In this document: in pieces, positions 1 through 10,350 of the stretch
How positions within the stretch are numbered: position 1 is the stretch's first letter
How the letters are laid out: every line of letters begins with the position of its first letter
NCBI GenBank assembly: GCA_963377175.1
Contig: CAUJNA010003502.1
Coordinates: 496,145-560,144, forward strand
Direction of reading: 5' to 3'
Length of the DNA stretch: 64,000 nucleotides
From: Effrenium voratum
Lineage: Eukaryota; Sar; Dinophyceae; Suessiales; Symbiodiniaceae
Notes under the pieces: model-generated
Told to the model about the DNA's origin: nothing
Database searches by the model: none
What the model saw: the letters and a program-made list of their open reading frames with translations, nothing else
Program-made: the position numbers and the translations under genes

Positions 1-839
1 TTGTTTATCTTTGTTTATTTATCTTTGTTTGTGTATCTTTGTTTATTTACTTGATTCGATTGGATCGGATCGGATTGGATTGATTGATGTATTTATTTGT
101 TAACGCTTGAATTTTATTTGCCCATTCAAGTATTTTGTGTTTCTCGGCCCGGTTGTCACCCCAGAGGTGCATGGTGGAGCTGTGTATTTTAAGGGGAGTG
201 AGCTGAGCAGAGCTCGGCGACAGGTGCTGGCCAAGTTCGGCGCCAGGGAAAATGGGCGGCACGGGTCGGTTGTATTGTTTTGTTTTTCATTTGGGTATGT
301 GTCGAAATAGTGAAGGGAAAGCCAACAGAGGCCACTTGGAGGACTAGTCTACCTGGGTTTGCTACAGGGACCCCAAAGTGGTGGGTTTCATGTTGGTTCC
401 TTTTTTTAAGTAAATCCCAAAAGGGTACCTTCAAAAGAACAGTAACCCATGTTTGACTGGTTTTTAAAGTTCACTCCGGAATGTGGACCGGCATCAATTT
501 AATTGCATTTGGTTGGGGGCAATAGCTGATCTCGGTAGGGATACTGTCATTTTGATTTTGTTGCTTGTGGTACAAAAGAAAAGCCGCACATTTGCAGGAC
601 TCTCCCATGTTCCGGGACCAGGGGAAACCTTTTCAGCAACCTCATTGGCCGGCGTAGTTTGGCAGATTCGAAGGGAGACCAAAGCTAGCGACCGATTTTG
701 CTTTGGTTTCGAAGCAGATTCGAGAGGCGCGAGGGAAAAAACACATGCCACAGGTGTTACTTTGGGAAGTGAGCAGGGGTGTCGTTTTTGAAGGTACCCC
801 GTTTTTTGGTGGTTTTGACGGGAAACCAAGAGGAAAAAT

Positions 840-896
840 GTGTTATTTCTTTCTTTCTTTCTTTCTTCCTTGCTTCCTTCCTTCCTTCCTTTCTTC

Positions 897-931
<35 letters not shown>

Positions 932-932
932 T
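840..932. repeat. CTTT/CCTT microsatellite
   Basis: An imperfect run of CTTT and CTTC units that ends in a T8/G8 junction. Reading frames through it (Phe/Leu/Ser-rich on plus, Lys/Glu/Arg-rich on minus) are artefacts of the repeat. Confidence 0.9.
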
Positions 933-1821
933 TTGGGGGGGGGAGGTGGCCCTAGAAAAACACTCCCCCACAGGTTTCAACAGTTTGTTGCACAAACGGA
1001 GCTTCAAGAGTCCAGGCCGTGAGAGCCCAAAGCCCCAAGAGGCGCCCATTGGATGTGCGGCCCCGGCTCCGAGCTGGCTTCAAAAAAAGGGCGAAAAGGC
1101 CTAGGGCCTAGAACCTTTGCACCCGTTTACGCCTATCTCAGACCTGAAAGTCAAGGGTTTTTTGCTCAAAAGGGTTTGTCTTAAGAGAGCCCTTATGAAC
1201 TTTGGGAGGCTTGCAAGGGGGCGGAGTCCTCTTGAAAAACACCCATCCCAAGATCGCAGATAGCCCGCGATTCACAAGTCAAAACCCCAAAATGGTTGGA
1301 TTCCTGGTGGTAACCTCTAAAAAGACAAGCCCACCTGCAAGTTCAGGTCCAGACTCAGCTGACCTTTTTTTGTTTTTGCCGGTTTGGGTTTCCTTCATTC
1401 TTCCTTTTCAACCGTCTAACAATTTATAAGTCTGTAACGAAGCATCATAATGCGGGGAGCACCAAGCTTAACTTTTTGCAGGGTCTAAGTCTGGATTTGA
1501 GGCCACTGTAAGGGCATTCAGGTGTCCCTCAGTTGGTTCGGCTTGGCGGTTCCCAGGGCTTAGGGGGTCAATGGGAATTCCCTCAACCACTGCATGGTGG
1601 TCGTTGAAAAAAACACATTTTCCCCCAATTTTTGGCCTTCTTGTGGTTTAGTGGTGGACATCCAACCACTTAGCTGCTGACATTTAAATGTTTGCTCCCC
1701 AAACCCAACGTCAAGCAAGACTGTGGAGGGAAGCTTTGAGGTCCGGCAGCTCTGGCTCAACTGGAGGAGACACCTAGCTGCCGCCTCAGGTGGAAGCAGC
1801 TGGGTGTTTGCGGAAGAGTGG

Positions 1822-1947
1822 CTCGGTCCCCCGGCAATTGGTGCCCTTCTCTCCCGTTTCTTTTTTTGGGGGGAGGGTTTTTTCCTACTAAGCTAGACGA
1901 CCAAGAAAAGGGTAGCCTTATTCTAACCTCTCTACTGGAGGACCTAG
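1822..1947 (+). mobile_element. M1 MITE-like element, copy 1 (diverged)
   Basis: Member of the most frequent short family in the window (ten copies). The family has terminal inverted repeats TAGGTCCCCCAG and CTGGAGGACCTA, a conserved centre CCCCTACTAAAATAGAC, and a conserved right part ACCTCTCTACTGGAGG. This copy has CGGTCC instead of AGGTCC at the left end and no clear target duplication. It has no coding capacity, so it is a non-autonomous element. Confidence 0.75.
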
Positions 1948-4088
1948 GAGGGGATCTGGGGGTTCCCTCCAAAATGATTCTATATTTTGGGGGAGACAAA
2001 CCATGAAACAGAATCAGGAGATATGATTTTCCGTTTACCCCAGATGTGAGCCAAGGGACGTAAGACGAATGAGCAAGGGGCAACATTGCCAGGGGTTTGG
2101 CTTTAGGTGTGTTTTGCGGCTTGATAGGTACCGGTTTTTGTTTGTTCCTCTCCGTTTCTTGCGTTAAAGGCAAATAAACTGACCGCAATTGCGGCACCTT
2201 GGAGTGGTTGTTTCCTTACTGTTTGAAACAAGAAGGTCGTTATGGAAATCGACGGATCCAAGAAGCAGACGTGACGCGCGGCGCGATGTTTGGTGTCTGC
2301 AGCTGCAGGTGGGTGAATACATAGAGGATTTGTCACCTTTTGTCCAGCCGCCTTTTGGCTGACCTGGGCAACTAATCAGAAGGACCATCCGACTTGATTG
2401 AACTCAGACATACGCCCTCATATCCCTTCAACTCAGCCTTCTTTGGCCTGGTGCCTGCCGTTGAATCAGGAGAAAAGCCGCGAGTGCAGAGGCCAATCCA
2501 ACTGAGCGCTTTAGTTGAGTTTCCCAAACGATTGCCGTTTAGTCAACCAACCAAATTGCCAGACCAAAGGCTTACCTTTCTTGCGATGTTGGGGTTTCTT
2601 CATTTGTTTCTTCAACCAGCAGCAAGTTGACTAGACTGTGCAGGGTGTCTAAGTGACCCCGGAAGTTCGCAGGGGTTCAATGCTGACACGGATGAATTCT
2701 CGCCTATCGGCTTGCCGCCCTTTTTCCCGGCGTCGAAATTTGCTGCCCAGGGCAAACGGCCTCTTTGGCCTCCCTGCACGAGCACGCGGGTGCGCACGCG
2801 GGTGCGGCGTTAGCCGCAGGTGCGGCGGCTCAGATCTTGGAGTTTTTGTTGGGGGATCTGAAGAGCCCCTGGAACTGATCTAGTAGCTTCCATTTCCATT
2901 CTTTCTACTCACCTCTTAAAAACACAACGTTTCAACTTTTTGGGGGTAACATGGGCTATATGTCTGTAAAAGATTAACTTCCCCAGGGCTTGGAGTTTTA
3001 AGGGGTAAGTCTAGGGATCTGGATCTTTCTAGACAACCTTCAGAATCCCAGCGAAAACGGCTGGTCGATGGTTGAAAAGAATGGGGAATCACGCCCTAGA
3101 ATAGATTGTACCCTCAGTGTTGGAAAACAGTCACAATTTGGGGATGGTGTTCTTGGAACCAACGTCAGTGACGTCGCGCTTGGTGTTTGACACAAGGTTG
3201 CTCCCACGTTGCCACGGCGATCTTCCAGCTGGCCTCCCACGAATGCTATGTTGCTGGGGAGGGGCAATGCTCAAGATGGGGAACCCATCTTAGCCCAAAG
3301 ACTTGCTACACGAATTCAGGATCCCTGTTTGGACCCAAGTGTTCTCGGTCCAGATTCACATTGAGCCCCAGAAGCCCGGGTAAGCAAAAACCAGAAAGTG
3401 TCTTTCACCAACATCGATAGAGTAGGGCCGGAAAGAATTCTGAGAAAGGATTTTGGAGTAGAATCTGTCGCTCGTTTGTAGGCTTCTCAGCAAGCCGCCA
3501 GTCTTTTTTTGTGTTTCCATTGACGCTGAATTCAAGGGACAAGCAAACCAAACACAGCAACAATTTGTATGAGCATCCGCTGCAAGGTCGGGACGAGACT
3601 ACCGTGGGCCTGGCTCGCTTGGACTGGGACACTCACGGATTGAACAGCTGGCCCTGGTCCACTTTGGGGAAACCAAAAGGGTATGGCGGCATGGTCATGG
3701 TTTTCTGGGGTGGTTTAAACATGCAAGAAGGTGATGCTCACGAAGCGCTTTAGGACGCCTGGCTGAGCTTTTCTGTCAGCACTCGGCAACAGATGGCCTG
3801 CCAAGTCAGCCAAAAAGGCTTCCCCTTTTGTGTTTCCTTGCATCGTGCACCCGCGCGTAAGCAGAGGTCCTAGAGTAATATGAACACCCTGCTGGCAAGC
3901 TTTAAAGTTTCTGTTGGTAGCCTATTGTGGGTGTCTTCAATATTTTAGTCAATGCCAATAAGTTAAATTTGTTTGGCCAGTTAATTCAGGTCCAAGCAGC
4001 CAATTCAGGGGACACTACACAAGGTTCCAGCAGGTCTCCCAGCCAACAGTAGGACCGCCGGCTCCGTACGGCTCCGTTCAACAGTCAG

Positions 4089-4208
4089 GCCACCACTACT
4101 GCCGCGACCACCGCGGCGGCCACCACAGCCGCTACCACCGCGGCAGCGACGACGGCGGCAGCGACAACAGCGGCGACCACGGCTGTGACCACCGCGGCCA
4201 CCACAGCA
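4089..4208 (+). CDS. Thr/Ala-rich exon-like segment
   Basis: A 40-codon open segment made almost only of Thr and Ala (ATTTAATTAAATT pattern, one Val). It starts right after an AG (AG|GCC), and a GC donor is possible at 4209, the splice style of the UBA gene downstream. Similar Thr-rich segments follow at 6216, 7074 and 7645 on the same strand, which suggests exons of one Ser/Thr-rich, perhaps secreted or wall-associated protein. The GC-rich trinucleotide nature means it could also be a non-coding ACC/GCG repeat. No function can be named. Confidence 0.35.
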
Positions 4209-4788
4209 GCTGGGAGCTTGGACTGAGGGGCACGGTACGTCAGGTCAGTGGTTAGTGGTTAGTAAGCCTGGTGAGATAGCCCACTGAACGGAGACTTATA
4301 CCCCTGAATCGCTTGTGTGGGTTACTAAGTACCCGATCGCCCCTTTATGCGGGAGAGGGGACCTTCCCAAAATGTGTGGTTTCCTTTGAAAGCAGCCCCA
4401 CAAGGGCGGTAATGTTGGGGAGCGAATAGTAAACAGGGAGGCAATACAGAAAAGTTCTCAAAAATGTTCCCCACTCTGAAAAGATGCAGGGAGAGGACAT
4501 ACTAAATAGTGTTTTTCTGTTTGGAACAGTCCGAGTCCTCATCCCGGGGTGAAAAAACATGATCCGAAGCCCTGCCGATACGAAGCTAATACCAAGCAGT
4601 ACTGAACCAAGACTCACTAATACGAAGCCACTACTGAGCCAATCCTGAGCCAGCAAACCACTAACTGCGGCCCGAAGTTCTGTATGGCACCCTTTTCCTT
4701 CAAGCACCCGCGACGTATGCTCAACGGGGTGGTACCTGGTTTCTCCGAAAAGTTGTTTTAATCATATGAATGTTCAAGCAGGGCTCCT

Positions 4789-5606
4789 TAAAAGATACAT
4801 TTTGCCCATTTGAAACATGGCTTTTTCCACCAGAATAAAGGGAAACCACCATTTACAAGGCAATGTTCAGGTGTATAATGTAAGGATCTCTGTCAAGGAG
4901 CGCGGGAACAGAGAAAAGAACATGCTCTGGACCATTGCCATCGGATACTGAACCAATTATGAGTCAGTTCCAAACAGTACTGGGCCGGCAACGGCTAGGT
5001 CCCCCAGTAGTGCCCTTCTCTCCCGTTTCTGTTTTGGGGGAGGGCTCCCCTACTAAAATAGACTACAGACAAAAGGGTAGCCTTATTCTAATCTCTCTAC
5101 TGGAGGACCTAGAAGGACTGCTAAAACAGTTCTAAGCCAGCACAAAGCAGTGCTTTCTGAGAGACTTCTTGGGTAGGCCCAAATTATTTCCCTCGTTTTG
5201 TGAGGTTCTTCCCTATTGACCCCAGGGCTTTACTAATCGCTCCCGCACATTACCCTAAGAAGCTTCCTGGTTCTGGGCAGGGAATGAACATTGGAATGAC
5301 TGCGAGATACACCATCCATCCTGTGGTTGCCTTCATTCGGGAATCCCCAAACGGTTCATTCCCATCACCCGGACTCGGAAGTCACTCCCTAGCTATCGCA
5401 GAGAGTGACGTGTACACTCCATCTCTCTCCCTTTTTTCTTCCCAGCAAAAGCCATGGAATCTCTAGCCATGACCATAGAGGGCATCGGACATGTTTGCCC
5501 GGGGCTCCTTAAAAGATACATTCTGCAACCACTTGAACCATGTTGCTTCTTCAACACCAAGATAAAGTTGGGGTTTCCACCATGTACAAGTTGGAAACCG
5601 CCATTT
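4789..5606. repeat. Pair of related dispersed repeats
   Basis: Two related segments, about 4789-4860 and 5508-5606, share a run TTAAAAGATACATT, then a segment around GAACCATG or GAAACATGG, then ACCACCATTTACA or ACCGCCATTTACA. They look like two diverged copies of one dispersed element. The space between them contains M1 copy 2 and no supported gene. Confidence 0.6.
4996..5112 (+). mobile_element. M1 MITE-like element, copy 2
   Basis: An intact 117 bp copy with both termini TAGGTCCCCCAG and CTGGAGGACCTAG. The flanks AACGGC and AAGGAC are only loosely alike, so no target duplication is claimed. Confidence 0.85.
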
Positions 5607-6215
5607 ACAGGTGTTTTTTTCGTGCATCCGGATCCAACTGCCGTGGCAGGTGGTTTTATTCCAACACCGTGGCTTCCTAAGACCCAACTTCAGGAGTCCC
5701 ATGGCTTGGACTCGGAGAGCCGAGCGAGGTCCCAGCTCGTGCTCGGGTTGGGGTTTGGGTATGTGGTATTGTTTCAGGAGAAAATGAAAATAACAGCAAA
5801 AAAAAAAAACACACCTGTTTGGTGGTTTTAATGGAAAACCACACGGCAAACCACGTTCTGCTCAGTCTTTGTTTTTTTTTTTCCTTTTTTTCCTTTTTTT
5901 TAATTTCGGGGGGGTTCCCCTTAAAATCGGCACACCTGTATGGGTTTGTTGCTGCTGGTTTTGCTTTTCGCGGAAAGGAAAGCAGCAAATTAATTTCGTT
6001 GCAGATTAACATGGTACCTGAAAGCACCCATCGCTCGCTTGAGCATGGCTTTGGTGCTGGCAACAGATGTCTTTTCCATCAAAGCAACGAAACGTCTAAG
6101 GACGTTCTGCCCAGAGACCCGCCCGGTGTTGAGGCATCAAATGGACCCCTTTGAGGTTTCCTTTGTTGATGTCAGTGCTGTATTTCCTTGGCCTGTGTTG
6201 ATCGATCGACCTGAG

Positions 6216-6266
6216 GTTACCACAACCATCACCACAACTACTGCGCCTTGGAGAAGTCGCAGCAAG
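6216..6266 (+). CDS. Thr-rich exon-like segment (VTTTITTTTAPWRSRSK)
   Basis: A 51 nt open segment between a possible acceptor (CTGAG|GTTACC) and a GT donor (AGCAAG|GTCTAT). It encodes seventeen residues, a Thr run followed by a basic Ser/Arg tail. The pattern 'Val-Thr-rich run, Pro, Arg-Ser' recurs at 7074-7136 and 7645-7695. It is most likely one of a set of duplicated exons. No homologue is recognised, and it stays tentative because it is so short. Confidence 0.35.
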
Positions 6267-6489
6267 GTCTATCAGTTGACAGGGTTGTTAGGGAGAAAGC
6301 AACACTAGCCGGCAACATACTACTTAGGTATTGTTGTCGTTGTTTGCTTTCTATAACCCCACTTCTGTACTAAAAATCCTTCCCTTTTGCGCGTGTCATC
6401 ATCGTAGCCCTTTGTGTTACTCCAATGGCAGACAACAGGAACTCCACACATTTCAGAGATTCCCCGATCCCAAGCTGCCTTTTCCAATG

Positions 6490-6613
6490 CTGTGGATAGA
6501 CGAAATCCGTTCGCACCAATTTGAAACCACAACGTTTGTTGGTATTTGCAGAAAAATCATATCATTCCAGGGTTTCTGAACGGTGACACGAAATGGATTT
6601 CTCCATCCACAGT
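6490..6613. mobile_element. M2 MITE-like element, copy 1
   Basis: A 124 bp inverted-repeat element. The left end CTGTGGATAGACGAAATCC is matched in inverted orientation by a right end containing CCATCCACAG. The interior shares GTTTGTTGGTATTT and ATTCCAGGG with the copy at 8878-8993. No coding capacity. Confidence 0.75.
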
Positions 6614-7073
6614 AAGGATTGTAGGAAGGCCCATATTGGTGTGATTTTTGCCTGGCAGCGAATCCAAAAAGCGAACAAGCTGTTTGTTTGTTTTGAGGCG
6701 AGTCAAGAGGGTCGTTGTAACTGTACCAAGCCTGAGAGTACCTTCGGGAAAACAACATGTGTTTTCTCACGACAAATGTATCCATATGTACCCATATAAA
6801 TGCGGTGATCAGGCTTCGCGCGAGGTTTTTGACAGCTGAGCGCTGTGTTTTCGCATTGTCATCACGACGCTGGCAATGCTGAGTTTTAGTTTCACGAGGT
6901 TTCGCATCGACTCTGAGAGAGAACCACTAAAGGTTTCCATGCGACTCTCCGATGAGCTGAAGGTCGATTCCTTTGAGCTTAGTTTCTGAGGTGAAATGGC
7001 TGAGCCTAGAACCCATACAATCTCATTGGGTGCAACGAAACGGTGCAGTTTGGTCAAAAACAAATCCGCCAAG

Positions 7074-7136
7074 GTGACCTCGACCTCTACCACAGTGACC
7101 CAGACTTCAACCACAGAGACGCCACCTGGCAGAAGC
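7074..7136 (+). CDS. Thr-rich exon-like segment ending PPGRS
   Basis: A 63 nt open segment (21 codons) between AAG|GTGACC and a GT donor (AGAAGC|GTAAAA). It encodes VTSTSTTVTQTSTTETPPGR plus Ser. The segment at 7645-7695 has the same layout: Val-Thr, a Thr-rich run, then EPPGRS. Duplicated exons of an unrecognised Thr-rich protein are the simplest reading. Just upstream (6881-6990) a plus-strand frame reading FTRFRIDSEREPLKVSMR might belong to the same gene. Confidence 0.4.
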
Positions 7137-7644
7137 GTAAAAATGAGGTGCAGTGAAGCGGAAGAACAGTTCGCTTTTGACAGGGGTATTTCCCTTTAAA
7201 CCTCAATTTTAGAGGGGTCGGTTTGAAGTTGTCACTATGGATCCAATGTGTGACAGGAACAAAACAAACCCCGTGAAAGCGGGGTGATTGTTGCTCTTGT
7301 TCATTCGCATGTTGCCAAGCTTCCCTTCAGTTCTCCAGTTTCTCTGGGCTTGATACTTCTAAGGCCGCTTTGGTGAACAACAAGTCCAGAGTTGTTGGCC
7401 AATCCACTGAAGTGAGCCAACAAACGAATCCACCAAATATGAAAAGCATATATATATATATATGAGCTGAGCCCACAGATGAAGAGCCTATAAACCGATT
7501 GGCCAATCCACCAATCCACCCAAGCTATGAATGTTGAGCATTGGAGCCTTTGAACTCCAGCTGAGCCGGCGTCCGTTTCTTGGGTCCCCGAGGGACCAAA
7601 AATCCCACGGCCGGGCGCGCCGCGCGTCGCTCAGGACCACCAGC

Positions 7645-7695
7645 GTCACCAACACCACCACCACCGCCAATGCCACTGAGCCTCCAGGCCGATCG
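7645..7695 (+). CDS. Thr-rich exon-like segment, second PPGRS copy
   Basis: Encodes VTNTTTTANATEPPGRS, a near repeat of the segment at 7074-7136. A preceding CAG at 7641-7643 gives a possible acceptor; the downstream boundary is unclear. The opposite strand also reads as a hydrophobic stretch, so a minus-strand interpretation is not excluded. The repetition of the motif at two loci supports the plus strand. Confidence 0.35.
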
Positions 7696-8565
7696 ATCAA
7701 CGCGCGAAGTTGCGCGCGAAGAGTTGGGTGACGGAGCTGCCCGTGTTTTGTTTTTTTTTGCAGAAAGGGCAGCATTATGAGGGCCCCGTTTTTTTTTTTT
7801 TTTTTTTTTTTGCGTTTTTTGGAGATGGAGCTATTTTGTGGTGTGAATCTGTATTGATTGGTTTGTTTGTTTTTTTTGGGGGGGAAGTTTGGGTGAAAAG
7901 AGCGAGCAGTTGCCATGTATCTAGGGCTCTATGTTCTAGAGCCATTCTTTTCAGGCATGCTGCTTTTCTTCGAGACCGATCGCCGCTTCTTGCTGTTTTT
8001 GTTGTTTTTAACATTTCCTGAAAAGAGTGATATCTGGAAAGAATGGTTGGAAGATTGCCCCAGAACTGGAGGCCTTTACTTGGGGATCCCGTATTCAAAA
8101 ACGCCCGCCGCAAAACCGGCCGTTTTTTTTGAGCATTTGAACACCGCGCACACACTTCACTGCGCACGTTCACGACAGACTGCAGCAGGCAAGCCGGACA
8201 AGCCGGACAAGCCGGTGATCGTCTCAGCAGGCAAGGCAGTTCGGAGTTCTTTGGGGATGGCTCGGGATGTCCATCGCAGGTGATGCTTTTTTAGGGAAAG
8301 GGAGCCCATTTTTATGGTAGCTTTTGCGAGTACCCTGTCTAGCGAAACCAGAGCAAAACCAAAGCAACAAGTTTCGGGTTTCCTCCATTTAGCCCACACC
8401 GGCCCACGTCCGCATTTTCTTCTTGGCCGTGGTGGGAAGGGAGTTGCCTTTGGCGGCTTTTTTCGGTGATCCACCAGGCAGCGGTGTATGAGACTACGCC
8501 ATTGAAGAAGACTAGCCTCCAGGCTTAGAGTCCTCTCGACTTCTTGGAAAAGGGTCCCTGGCTGT

Positions 8566-8696
8566 GGTTGTCAAAACCGTTAAACGGGATCCCATTTTGG
8601 TTGGTAGGTGAATTCACCACCCATTTTAGAACCTATCTTAGTCGGGATTGGGATGTTCGCTGGCGGCTAACCAGTTTGGATTTTGACCCATGGCCG
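8566..8696. repeat. R1 dispersed repeat, copy 1
   Basis: About 130 bp closely matching 18840-18959. Both contain GGGATCCCATTTTGGTTGG, then AGGTGAATTCACCACCC, GGGATTGGGATGTT and GACCCATGGCCG. AGGTGAATTCACC is itself nearly palindromic. There is no coding capacity. Confidence 0.85.
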
Positions 8697-8877
8697 GGTG
8701 TCAACAGAAGGGTTGCGCGAGTCAACCTGCTGCTCAAGCAGCTTGATGAAACAAACGTTTAAACAACCTTTTGGTGCCCAGACCCGAAACGGGTCGGGTT
8801 CCAAGAAGGCAAGGTTCGGCACCATGGATTGTCGACCTGACTCCAACAGGCGTGGAACATGACCCGTGATCTTCCCT

Positions 8878-8993
8878 ACTGTGGATGGACAAAATCCTGC
8901 ACCAGTTTGAACCCATTGTTTGTTGGTATTTACAGGGGAATCATCATTCCAGGGATTCTGAGGTGGTGCGAACGGATTTCGTCCATCCACAGT
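8878..8993. mobile_element. M2 MITE-like element, copy 2 (best copy)
   Basis: A 116 bp element with termini ACTGTGGATGGACAAAATCC and GGATTTCGTCCATCCACAGT, near-perfect inverted repeats of about 20 bp. The interior GTTTGTTGGTATTTACAGGG recurs in degenerate form near 16555-16652 (inverted). A TA on each side would fit a Tc1/mariner-type target, but the copy number here is too small to say. Confidence 0.8.
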
Positions 8994-9727
8994 ATGATTG
9001 CCTTATCACCTTCAGATTGACTTGGCAGAATCGGGGTCCTTTGCGGCCATGACGAGTTTGGGCGACAGGTCCCTCCAAGAGGGTCAATGCAGGGACCCGC
9101 AGGGTAGGACCACCACCGTGTTCAAATGTGTGTTTAAACCAGTTTTGAAATGAGCTCCTTAATGGTGGCGTGGGAAGGCGTTGTATAGGCGTGTTCCCTA
9201 TTTTTTGTGGGAAGGCGTGTTGGGACCAACCAGTCCACACCGTTTTTTGAGCACCTTTTCTCTTATGCCCATAGGGAACACAAGTTGACAATGGCTCACA
9301 TCTTTGTGTATGTTGGTGTTGGGGTGGTTGTAATGTCCTACTTGTCCAAGATGAGAATCTTCCAGGTACAAGCCAAATTTCGGGGTAGTTTCAGTGGCCT
9401 TGTGTATTCCAGTGTGATCCATCACCCAGTGATTTTGGGGTATGTCTATGTAGGCAAGTCTGACTTTTGAGTACAGAGCTTGTCGTCCTGTCAAGTGATA
9501 TGGCTGGGTGTGGCTGTTTCTTGAGGGTAACCCTTTTCACCTTGGTTTTTCAAAGGCCACAAGCAAAGCCGACCTCCATTGTGGGGTCTGTCTTGACATC
9601 GATGTGCTACATCACCCATGCTTTTCCCGGCCACGTGCAGCATTGGACGTTCTTCGTTCAGGTCGTTTGCACAGCTTAGATGTCGTGGCTTCCGGGTCAT
9701 GTGAAACATCCGCCTTTTTTTTAAATC

Positions 9728-9843
9728 TAGGTCCCCCAGTAGTGCCCTTTTACCCTCTTTTGTGGGTGGGTTCCCCTGCTAAACTAGACTACAGATAAAA
9801 AGGGTACCCTTATGAATTCTAACCTCTCTACTGGAGGACCTAG
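9728..9843 (+). mobile_element. M1 MITE-like element, copy 3
   Basis: A full-length 116 bp copy with both termini (TAGGTCCCCCAG and CTGGAGGACCTAG). No target duplication is visible (AAATC before, TTATG after). Confidence 0.85.
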
Positions 9844-10240
9844 TTATGTGTCTTGTGTACCTATGTTGACCGGGGCCCGACAACTGGCATTTCACGGCAT
9901 CCACTTTGGGCATGTCACAACGACCCCACTTTCTGGGGGTTTGCGACCTCACCCATGAAGATTATTTTCATTTGGAGCCATTTTTTTTTCGGTTGGTGGA
10001 TTGTGATTCACCCAATCCGCATGCCGGCGAGTATGGACACACACACACACCCATGGAAGCCTTGGGCCCTTTGGTGGAAGTTTGGAAGCTCTCGGGGTCA
10101 AGTTCGGTGTCGGGTTTCAAGAGCTCGCAGGGCTCCGAAGTTGCGGTAGACAGATACAAATCTGCCGTGGTTGTGCTCCTGAACCAATGCCAGGCCTGAG
10201 CAGGGAATCCTTGGGCCGCTGGCTTCCCAGATGGTTGTGC

Positions 10241-10350
10241 CCATAGGTGTCGTTTTTGGTTGTTTTGGCAGAAAAATAGATGGCCCTGGTTTACCTGGTG
10301 GTTCAATCATCTACCAGGGCCAGCTATTTCCCCTGAAGGGACACCTATGG
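10241..10350. mobile_element. M5 inverted-repeat element
   Basis: A 110 bp element with perfect 11 bp termini CCATAGGTGTC and GACACCTATGG. A second inverted pair lies inside (GGCCCTGGT and ACCAGGGCC), so the transcript would fold into a long hairpin. A degenerate relative lies near 13185-13245 (CATCATCTACGGGGCCCATC followed by CACCTATG). Confidence 0.6.

Larger units (their letters stand above)
1..4088. other. Non-coding, repeat-bearing stretch
   Basis: I see no gene that can be supported here. The stretch holds TTTG-type short repeats at the very start, a CTTT/CTTC microsatellite (about 840-932), one M1 inverted-repeat element (1822-1947), and one short Ala/His-rich coding-like island near 2750-2860 (a plus-strand frame reading HEHAGAHAGAALAAGAAAQ). 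The island could be an exon, but no partner exon was recognised. Open frames elsewhere here are short and occur on both strands as expected by chance. Confidence 0.5.

Noticed and set aside
840..1049. Phe/Leu/Ser or Lys/Glu/Arg frames
   Set aside because: Produced by the CTTT microsatellite.
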